NCBI RefSeq assembly: GCF_900156165.1
Contig: NZ_FTMY01000009.1
Coordinates: 124,001-188,000, forward strand
Source: Pseudacidovorax sp. RU35E
Lineage (GTDB): Bacteria; Pseudomonadota; Gammaproteobacteria; Burkholderiales; Burkholderiaceae_C
Direction of reading: 5' to 3'
DNA length: 64,000 bases
Shown: positions 10,887-17,200 of the stretch, piece by piece
Numbering within the stretch: position 1 is the stretch's first letter
How the letters are laid out: every line of letters starts with the position of its first letter
Program-made: the position numbers and the translations under genes
The notes under the pieces: model-generated
What the model was told of the DNA's origin: nothing
Seen by the model: the letters and a program-made list of their open reading frames with translations, nothing else
The model's database searches: none

Positions 10887-11790
10887 GGGCCTTCAGCTGG
10901 ACCTGGCCACGCTGCGCGTCGTGGTCACGGCGGCCGAGCTGGGCTCGATCAGCGCCGCGAGCGACCGGCTGAACCTGGCCATCGCCGCCGCCAGCGCCCG
11001 CATCAGCGCGCTGGAGGAATCGCTGGGCCTGCGCATCTTCGAGCGCTCATCGCGCGGCGTACGGCTCACGCCGGCGGGTCAGATGCTGGTGCGCCGCGGG
11101 CGCGAGTTGCTGGCCGATGCCGACCGCCTGTCGCTCGACCTTCACGACCATGCCCGCGGCCTGCAGGGTCATGTGCGCCTGGCGGCCAACACCTCGGCGC
11201 TGGTGGAGGTGATGCCCGCCCACCTGCAGCACATGGCCCGCGCCCATCCGCTGATCCGCATCGACGTGGAAGAGCATGGCAGCCTCGACATTCCGCTGCT
11301 GCTGCTCGAAGGCCGCGCCGACCTGGGCATCGTGCACATGGCGCATGCGCCGCACGGCATCGCGCTGACCGACTGCTTCGTCGACACGCTGGTGCTGGTG
11401 GTGCCGCAGGGGCACGCACTGGCCATGCGCGAGGCCGCGGCGCTGGCGGATGCGCTGGATGAGGACTTCATCTCCCTGGGCGACGGCACCGCACTCTCCA
11501 GCCGGCTGGCCGCCGCCGCGTCGGTGGCGGGCCGCCTGCTCAAGATCCGCATGCAGATGCGCAGCTTCGACGTGGTCTGCCGCATGGTGGCCGGCGGCCT
11601 GGGTGTGGCGGTGCTGCCGCGCGAGGCCGTCGCGCCGCAGCTGGCCAGCCTGCCGATCCGGGCCGTGCCGCTGACGGACGCCTGGGCCGTGCGCACGCAC
11701 CGCATCGCCGTGCGCGAGGGCGTGGAGCTGGCGCCGCCCGCGCGCACGCTGTTCGACGTGCTGGCCGGCCGCGCGCCGCGCCCCGCGTAA
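10879..11790 (+). CDS. LysR-type regulator co-transcribed with the AMDase homologue
   Basis: A 303-residue LysR-type regulator. The HTH lies at about residues 8-66 (ELGSISAASDRLNLAIAAASARISALEESLG), followed by RLTPAGQ and an effector-binding domain. The ATG at 10879 lies inside the end of the AMDase gene (8-nt overlap), so the two are translationally coupled. It is on the same strand as the enolase-fold gene that starts 118 nt later. The intervening region holds a T-N11-A dyad at a classical LysR position upstream of a plausible promoter, so this protein probably regulates the downstream genes (inference). Confidence 0.92.
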   Translation: MPEGLQLDLATLRVVVTAAELGSISAASDRLNLAIAAASARISALEESLGLRIFERSSRGVRLTPAGQMLVRRGRELLADADRLSLDLHDHARGLQGHVRLAANTSALVEVMPAHLQHMARAHPLIRIDVEEHGSLDIPLLLLEGRADLGIVHMAHAPHGIALTDCFVDTLVLVVPQGHALAMREAAALADALDEDFISLGDGTALSSRLAAAASVAGRLLKIRMQMRSFDVVCRMVAGGLGVAVLPREAVAPQLASLPIRAVPLTDAWAVRTHRIAVREGVELAPPARTLFDVLAGRAPRPA

Positions 11791-11799
11791 ACCCTCGTC

Positions 11800-11814
11800 T
11801 TCGCGGATCGCGAA
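11800..11814 (+). promoter_or_regulatory. Candidate LysR operator (T-N11-A dyad)
   Basis: Perfect 15-bp inverted repeat TTCGCGGATCGCGAA containing the T-N11-A core of LysR-type recognition sites. Its centre (11807) lies about 65 bases upstream of the start point expected from the promoter at 11836-11865, which is where LysR proteins bind their activating site. The LysR gene ends only 10 nt upstream. Confidence 0.55.
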
Positions 11815-11835
11815 AGCGGCCTTCGCGCCGCGGCG

Positions 11836-11865
11836 TTGTGGCGGGCGGGGGCGGCTTCCTAGACT
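11836..11865 (+). promoter_or_regulatory. Candidate sigma70 promoter of the enolase-fold gene
   Basis: TTGTGG (11836-11841), an 18-bp spacer and TAGACT (11860-11865). The -35 element is weak (3 of 6) and the -10 moderate (4 of 6), as expected for a promoter that needs an activator. It lies 44 bases before the ATG at 11909. Confidence 0.4.
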
Positions 11866-11908
11866 GGCCGCGTTCCCCCGAAGACCCGAAGCCAGGAGAC
11901 ACCGCCCC

Positions 11909-13063
11909 ATGAAGATTGCCCGCGTCCACGCCACGCCGCTGAACCTGCCGGTCAGCGTCGGCCATGGCGGCCGCACCAAGACCACCTCGCTCTCGCTGTG
12001 CCTGGTCGACATCGAGACCGACGATGGCCGCATCGGCACCGGCATGACCGCCATCACCGAGGAAGAGGCCGTGGCCGCCATCGTCAACGAGGTGGCCGCC
12101 CATCACCTGAAGGGGCTGGACCCGCTCAACCACGAGCAGGTGTGGGAGCGGCTCTACTGGCTGCTCACGCCCCGCGGCCAGTCGGGTTATGCCAGCCATG
12201 CCATCGCCGCCATCGACCTCGCCCTGTGGGACCTGAAGGGCCAGGCCTTGGGGCAGCCCTGCTGGAAGCTGCTGGGCGGCGCACGCGCCCAGGTGCCGGT
12301 GTATGCCACCTTCGGCTTCGCCTTCTACGACCGCGACGAGCTGGCCCAGGCCGCGCGCGACTGGGTGGGCCGCGGCTTCTCGCGCCTGAAGATGACGGTG
12401 GGCCACCACGGGCTGGCGCGCCGCGACGAGCCCCGGCCGCTCGACACGCTGATCGCCGAGGACGTGCAGCGCATCCGTGCCGTCCGCGAGGCGGTGGGCC
12501 CCGACGTGCAGATCTACATCGACGCCAACTGCAGCCTGGACTATTTCCATGCGCTGTCGCTGGCCCGCCGGGTGGAGGCCTACGACATCGCCTTCTTCGA
12601 GGAGCCGGTGACGCAGAACGACATTCCCAACCTGGCCAAGCTGCGGGCCAAGACGGCGATCCCGCTGGCGGCCGGCCAGAACGAGGGCCATGCCAGCCGC
12701 TTCCGCGACATGCTGGTGGCGCAGGCGGTGGACGTGGTGCAGCCCAATGCCTGCATCACCGGCGGCTTCACGCAGTGCGCGCGCATCGCCGGCATGGCCG
12801 CGGCCTTCAACACGCGCTTTGCCAACGGCGGCGCCTGGCCGCACCACAACATGCACCTGCATGCGGGCCTGGCCAACGGCTCGCTGGTCGAGTACCACTC
12901 GGTGGCCGTGGAATGCTGCAAGCAGGTGTTCGACGGCCTGCCCGAGCCGCAGGCCGGCGTGCTCGACCTGCCGCAGGCGCCGGGCCTGGGCTTCGCGCCG
13001 AACCGCGAGCGGCTGCGCGAGCTGGCCAAGCGCCCGGGCTCGCGCGGTGCCGGAAAAGCGTGA
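11909..13063 (+). CDS. Mandelate racemase/muconate lactonizing enzyme-family protein (enolase superfamily)
   Basis: A 384-residue enolase-superfamily protein with an N-terminal capping domain (1-125) and a TIM-barrel (126-360). Two metal ligands are clear: D205 (IYIDANCSLD) and E231 (FFEEPVTQND). The third ligand position, normally Glu in a GEN motif, reads AAGQNEG here (Q257, with E259 two residues on). The usual K-x-K of mandelate racemase reads K161-M-T, and the Asp of the His-Asp dyad appears as N280 (QPNACITGG). It may therefore be a dehydratase or other variant and not a racemase. A good AGGAGA precedes the ATG. It is followed after 199 nt by a Bug receptor and then by an FMN-dependent hydroxyacid dehydrogenase. 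Confidence 0.85.
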   Translation: MKIARVHATPLNLPVSVGHGGRTKTTSLSLCLVDIETDDGRIGTGMTAITEEEAVAAIVNEVAAHHLKGLDPLNHEQVWERLYWLLTPRGQSGYASHAIAAIDLALWDLKGQALGQPCWKLLGGARAQVPVYATFGFAFYDRDELAQAARDWVGRGFSRLKMTVGHHGLARRDEPRPLDTLIAEDVQRIRAVREAVGPDVQIYIDANCSLDYFHALSLARRVEAYDIAFFEEPVTQNDIPNLAKLRAKTAIPLAAGQNEGHASRFRDMLVAQAVDVVQPNACITGGFTQCARIAGMAAAFNTRFANGGAWPHHNMHLHAGLANGSLVEYHSVAVECCKQVFDGLPEPQAGVLDLPQAPGLGFAPNRERLRELAKRPGSRGAGKA

Positions 13064-13140
13064 CATGAAGTGCCCTCGCATCGCCAGTTCCCCGAGCGTT
13101 CGTTCCCCGTCCCCATACCGGTTCCAGACATGCGGGTGAA

Positions 13141-13200
13141 CCGCGGCGCATCAACCCGTTCGCCCTGAAACCGCGGCGCCCCAAGCCGTTCGCCCTGAGC
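13141..13200 (+). repeat. Two tandem 30-bp direct repeats
   Basis: Units 13141-13170 and 13171-13200 start CCGCGGCGC and end in CCGTTCGCCCTGA; 25 of 30 positions agree. The second unit runs into the palindromic repeat at 13185-13220. They fill most of the 199-nt gap between the enolase-fold gene and the Bug receptor. Confidence 0.7.
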
Positions 13201-13220
13201 CTGTCGAAGGGCAGAACGGC
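13185..13220. repeat. REP-like palindromic repeat (GTTCGCCCTGAGCCTGTCGA type)
   Basis: Inverted arms GCCGTTCGCCCT (13185-13196) and AGGGCAGAACGGC (13208-13220) pair over 12 bp with a single bulged A. This short dispersed repeat is common in Comamonadaceae and related genomes; related copies lie at 30271-30300 and 31500-31520. Confidence 0.7.
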
Positions 13221-13262
13221 GCGCAGCCCAAGTCCGCGCCCGAACAAGAAAAGGAGACAACC

Positions 13263-14246
13263 ATGACGACCCATCCATTGACTCGCCGCCACGCCTTCGC
13301 CCTGGCCGCCGCGATGCTGGCCGCCGCGCCGGCCGTGCAGGCGCAGTCCGGAACGTATCCCGAGCGCCCGATCCGCCTGCTGGTCGGCTATTCGGCCGGC
13401 GGCGGCGTGGACGCCATGGCCCGGCTGCTCACGCCGCGCCTGTCCACGCTGCTGGGCCAGCAGGTCGTGGTCGAGAACCGGGCGGGCGCCGCCGGCCTGA
13501 TCGCCGGTGACCTGGCGGCCAAGGCGCCCGCCGACGGCTACACGCTGCTGCTGGGCGACAGCTCCACGCTGATCGCGCAATACATGCAGCCGAAGATGTC
13601 CTTCGACCCCATCAAGAGCTTCGTGCCGGTGGCAGGTCTGTTCACGCTGCCGCTGGTCGTCGTGGCGGGCAACGACTTCCCGGCGAAGACGCCGCAGGAG
13701 CTGGTGGCCGCCCTCAAGGCGAGGCCCGGCCACTATTCCTTCGCCACCTCGGGCGTGGGCACGGTGCAGCACCTGGGCTTCGAGCTGTTCAAGGGCAAGA
13801 CCGGCACCTTCGTCACGCACATCCCGTATCGCGGCGCGGCCCAGATCGTGCCGGACGTGATCAGCGGGCAGGTGCCGCTGGGCGTCGTCAGCGCCACCTC
13901 GGCCCTGGCGCAGGCCAAGGGCGGACGGCTCAAGGCGCTGGCGGTGATGAGCCCGGTCAAGCTGGCGGGTGCCGAGGACGTGGCGCCGCTGGCGGCGGCG
14001 GTGCCGGGCTTCGATGCCGCGCCGCGCGTGTTCCTGCTGGCACCGGCCGGTACGCCCGATGCGGTGGTAGAGCGGCTGGGCAGCGCCGTGCGCACGGTGA
14101 TGGCTGCGCCCGACCTGGCCCAGGTCGTCGCGCAGCAGGGCGCCGTGCCGGCCTTCGAGCCGCCGGCCGAACTGGGCCGCAGCCTCGTGCAGGAGTCGCA
14201 GCGCTGGGGCCAGCTGATCCGCGAGCAGAACATCGTCGCCCAATGA
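13263..14246 (+). CDS. Bug-family (TctC-like) periplasmic substrate-binding receptor
   Basis: A 327-residue extracytoplasmic carboxylate receptor. It has a signal peptide (about 1-27, ending AVQAQS), then YPERPIRLLVGYSAGGGVDAMARLL and VVENRAGAAGLIAGD, the two ligand-loop regions of Bug proteins, and HIPYRGAAQ later. A strong AAAAGGAGA stands seven bases before the ATG. It lies between the enolase-fold gene and the FMN-dependent dehydrogenase, all on one strand, and is the second receptor of this island. No permease genes accompany it. Confidence 0.93.
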   Translation: MTTHPLTRRHAFALAAAMLAAAPAVQAQSGTYPERPIRLLVGYSAGGGVDAMARLLTPRLSTLLGQQVVVENRAGAAGLIAGDLAAKAPADGYTLLLGDSSTLIAQYMQPKMSFDPIKSFVPVAGLFTLPLVVVAGNDFPAKTPQELVAALKARPGHYSFATSGVGTVQHLGFELFKGKTGTFVTHIPYRGAAQIVPDVISGQVPLGVVSATSALAQAKGGRLKALAVMSPVKLAGAEDVAPLAAAVPGFDAAPRVFLLAPAGTPDAVVERLGSAVRTVMAAPDLAQVVAQQGAVPAFEPPAELGRSLVQESQRWGQLIREQNIVAQ

Positions 14247-14292
14247 GCCCCCTTGCACCGTCGCCGAGCGGGTTGGCGCGCAGGGCGTGCGC

Positions 14293-15474
14293 ATGAGTGC
14301 GCCGGCCGCACTGGCGCGCATGACCTGCGTGGAAGATCTGCGCCAGGTGGCCCGGGCGCGGGTGCCGCGCATGTTCTACGAGTACGTCGATTCGGGCTCC
14401 TGGCGCGAATCGACCTACCGCGCCAACGAGCGCGACTTCCAGCAACTACTGCTGCGCCAGCGCGTGGCGCGGGACATCTCGCAGCGCACCGTCGCCACCA
14501 CGATGCTCGGCCATCACGTGGCCATGCCGGTGGCGCTGGCGCCGACGGGCCTCACGGGCATGCAGCATGCCGATGGCGAGATCCTGGCCGCGCGCGCCGC
14601 ACGCGACTTCGGCGTGCCCTTCACGCTCTCGACCATGAGCATCTGCTCGCTGGAGGACGTGGCCGCGCACACCGGGCGGCATCCCTTCTGGTTCCAGCTC
14701 TACGTGATGCGCGACCGTACGTTCATCGAGTCGCTGATCGAGCGGGCGAGGGCGGCCAACTGCAGCGCGCTCCAACTCACGCTCGACTTGCCGGTGATGG
14801 GGCAGCGCCATGCCGACATCCGCAACGGCCTGTCGGTGCCGCCGCGGCCCACGCTGCGCAACCTGCTGGACCTGGCCCTGCGCACGCGCTGGTGCCTGGG
14901 CATGCTGGGCACGCGGCGGCGCAGCTTCGGCAACATCGTGGGCCATGTGAAGGGCGTGGACGACATGGCCTCGCTGGCCGCCTGGACCAACGCCCAGTTC
15001 GATCCCACGCTGTCGTGGGCGGACGTGGAATGGATCAAGCGCCGCTGGGGCGGGCCGCTGGTGCTCAAGGGCATCCTCGACGCGGAGGATGCTCGCCGGG
15101 CCGTGGACTGCGGCGCGGATGCGATCGTGGTCTCCAACCATGGTGGCCGGCAGCTGGACGGGGCGCCCTCCGCCATCCGCGCGCTGCCGGCCATTGCCGA
15201 TGCCGTGGGGCTGGAGATCGAGGTCTGGCTCGACAGCGGCGTGCGCAGCGGCCAGGACGTGCTCAAGGCCCGGGCGCTGGGCGCCCGCGGCACCATGATC
15301 GGTCGCGCCTTCCTCTATGGGCTGGGGGCCTTCGGCGAGGCGGGCGTCATGCGGGTGCTGCAGATCATCCGGCGCGAGCTGGACCTGACCATGGCCTTCT
15401 GCGGCCGCACGCACATCGACGATGTGGATGCGTCGATCCTGCTCGGACCGCAGCGTGGCGGCCCTTGGGACTGA
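14293..15474 (+). CDS. FMN-dependent alpha-hydroxyacid dehydrogenase/oxidase (lactate/mandelate dehydrogenase family)
   Basis: A 393-residue FMN-dependent 2-hydroxyacid dehydrogenase that oxidises an S-2-hydroxy acid to the 2-keto acid. Conserved elements are the FMN-binding ALAPTGLTGM, FQLYV, K259 (VLKGIL), catalytic H283 with R286 in SNHGGRQLDG, and the phosphate-binding DSGVRSGQD and IGRAFLYGLG. The family includes L-lactate, glycolate and (S)-mandelate enzymes; the sequence alone does not settle which. A GTG six bases upstream is an alternative start. It follows the Bug receptor by 46 nt and closes the island; with AMDase and the mandelate racemase-like protein upstream, an aromatic 2-hydroxy acid is a reasonable candidate substrate (inference). 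Confidence 0.9.
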   Translation: MSAPAALARMTCVEDLRQVARARVPRMFYEYVDSGSWRESTYRANERDFQQLLLRQRVARDISQRTVATTMLGHHVAMPVALAPTGLTGMQHADGEILAARAARDFGVPFTLSTMSICSLEDVAAHTGRHPFWFQLYVMRDRTFIESLIERARAANCSALQLTLDLPVMGQRHADIRNGLSVPPRPTLRNLLDLALRTRWCLGMLGTRRRSFGNIVGHVKGVDDMASLAAWTNAQFDPTLSWADVEWIKRRWGGPLVLKGILDAEDARRAVDCGADAIVVSNHGGRQLDGAPSAIRALPAIADAVGLEIEVWLDSGVRSGQDVLKARALGARGTMIGRAFLYGLGAFGEAGVMRVLQIIRRELDLTMAFCGRTHIDDVDASILLGPQRGGPWD

Positions 15475-15504
15475 GGGCCGGCACGCCGGCGAGCAGGGGC
15501 CGGG

Positions 15505-16197
15505 TCAGAGCCCCAGCGTGTCGAACTGCGCGTAGACCTGCGCCAGCCAGCCCTTGACGCGCTGGCGCTCCAGCAGGCCCAACGCCTCGGGGCCGGTCTT
15601 GTCGTTGACGGCCTTCCAGAAGCTCGTGTTGTTGGCGTCGATCTTGCGCATCGTCGCTTCCTGCAGGCGGGGCAGGGTGATGAACTGGGCGCCGTGCTCG
15701 CGGGCCTTGATCTGCGCGGGCGAGCCTTCCAGCGTCGAGAAGTCGCTGCCGCGGCCCTGGTTCTGCACCACCACGTACCGGGCACGGGTGCCGTAGGTAT
15801 CGACCAGGCGACCCAGCATGTCGGTGGAGTCGCGGCCATCGTCCATCACGTGCCAGAACACGACCGGGATCTCCAGCTCGTCGAACACCTCGAAGAGCTG
15901 CGATTCGGCGATCCAGCGCGCCAGCGGCGCCTGCGTCTGCGCGGCCAGGTCGACGATCACGCTGCGCTCGGGGTGCTCCTCGAAGCCGTTGACCACCGTG
16001 TCGAGTCCCTCGAAGCTGTCCACCGCCACAGGCGAGGCGAAGCCCTCGTAGAAGCGGGTGAAGGAGTTGTGCGAACGGTCGGTGTCGAAGCCGATGAAGG
16101 GGCGGCTGCGGTCGATGAAGTACTGGGCCAGCAGGCGCGAGGTGACGGACTTGCCGACGCCGCCTTTTTCGCCACCGATGAAGTTCAGGGTGCTCAT
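15505..16197 (-). CDS. ParA/MinD-like P-loop ATPase, orphan
   Basis: A 230-residue protein starting almost directly with a ParA-type deviant Walker A (GGEKGGVGKS, residues about 8-17). The rest follows the SIMIBI fold, with FDTD and VIVDLAAQ as likely switch and Walker B regions. It has no DNA-binding N-terminal domain and no ParB or parS neighbour, so it is not a standard partition protein. It lies alone, convergent with the dehydrogenase gene and upstream of a lipoprotein gene on the same strand. Function unknown. Confidence 0.8.
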   Translation of the reverse strand: MSTLNFIGGEKGGVGKSVTSRLLAQYFIDRSRPFIGFDTDRSHNSFTRFYEGFASPVAVDSFEGLDTVVNGFEEHPERSVIVDLAAQTQAPLARWIAESQLFEVFDELEIPVVFWHVMDDGRDSTDMLGRLVDTYGTRARYVVVQNQGRGSDFSTLEGSPAQIKAREHGAQFITLPRLQEATMRKIDANNTSFWKAVNDKTGPEALGLLERQRVKGWLAQVYAQFDTLGL

Positions 16198-16341
16198 GTG
16201 CAGGAGGGGAGATGGTGGAGAAGTTGCGCGCCGCGCGGCGCGGAGGCCGGGTTTGCACGGGTTGCGCGGCTCATTCTAGAAAGTGGTCCGTGTCTGCGGT
16301 GTGCAAAGACGGCCTGCCCGAAGGGTCGGCACCGGCCCGCC

Positions 16342-17106
16342 TCAGCGCGGCACCATCGCCAGCAGCGGCCCCAGGTTGCCCATCAGCCAGTTCTGGCTGA
16401 AGTCCAGCGCGGCGCGGCGGTATTTCTCGTCGGCCTGGGCGGCCAGCAGATCGAGCCGCGCCACCACCTTCGACAGCTCCCGGTCCACCAGCAGGTTGCG
16501 GCCGCGCTCGCTGATCTCGGTGGACAGCAGCAGGGGCTGGCCGTCGGTGCCGGTGCGCGAGGTCAGCAGCCAAAGCGAGATCTCGAAGTTGCGTGCGGCG
16601 CGGAAGGCGTTCTCGGCGCTGACGCCGTCGATCATGGTCTGCCGCCAGGTGTCGCCGTTGGCCTGCTTGAGCATGGCGGACCAGCCGTTCACGAGCGCGG
16701 CCACGCGGTCGCCCGCATAGGTCTCGGGCGGTGCGAAGGCCAGACGCACGGCGTCGATGCCGGTGGCGCCGCGCAGCCAGGGCAGGGGGCGCTCCTGGTC
16801 GATGGCCTGCCAGGTGCGGGCCACGGCGTCGTCGGCGCTGGTGGCCCATTTGCGCCATTCACGTGGGTTGCGGCGGTACAGCGACAGCTGCACGCGGCGC
16901 ACGGACTCCAGGTTGTCGCGCAGCGCCAGGTTGGCCACGCGGTTGGCGCCGGACTCCATCCATTCGCCCTGCGTGTAGGGCTCGGCGCGCTGGGTGTCGT
17001 GGAACATTCCGCAGCCGGCGAGCAGGGCGCAGGCACCGATCAGGCCGGGCAGCAGCAGGGGCCGCGCGTGCATGGGCGCGAGGGAAGCGGGCAGGGGAAG
17101 GCGCAT
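16342..17106 (-). CDS. Putative lipoprotein of unknown function
   Basis: A 254-residue protein with a lipoprotein signal: hydrophobic stretch and lipobox LLAGC (lipidated Cys at residue 32). The mature part is mostly helical, rich in Arg, Leu and Trp, with no motif I recognise. An internal ATG at 17073 would give a more typical 21-residue signal before the Cys and may be the true start. It is divergent from smc, with 94 nt between them. Confidence 0.75.
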   Translation of the reverse strand: MRLPLPASLAPMHARPLLLPGLIGACALLAGCGMFHDTQRAEPYTQGEWMESGANRVANLALRDNLESVRRVQLSLYRRNPREWRKWATSADDAVARTWQAIDQERPLPWLRGATGIDAVRLAFAPPETYAGDRVAALVNGWSAMLKQANGDTWRQTMIDGVSAENAFRAARNFEISLWLLTSRTGTDGQPLLLSTEISERGRNLLVDRELSKVVARLDLLAAQADEKYRRAALDFSQNWLMGNLGPLLAMVPR

Positions 17107-17200
17107 GGGTGCACGTTATCATCCTGCCCTTGCGCGGCAAGGCACGGCCTGCGCACTTTCTCCTTGAATATCAACATCTTGGCCTTGCTGCCCGTCTGCG

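Noticed and set aside
11909-13063. Naming the enolase-fold gene mandelate racemase
   Set aside because: The K-x-K base, third metal ligand motif and Asp of the dyad do not match mandelate racemase in a manual alignment.
13141-13220. CRISPR-like repeat array
   Set aside because: Only two adjacent imperfect units without spacers, continuous with a REP-like palindrome.
15505-16197. Chromosome or plasmid partition locus
   Set aside because: There is only the ParA-like ATPase; no ParB gene or parS-type repeats are found.
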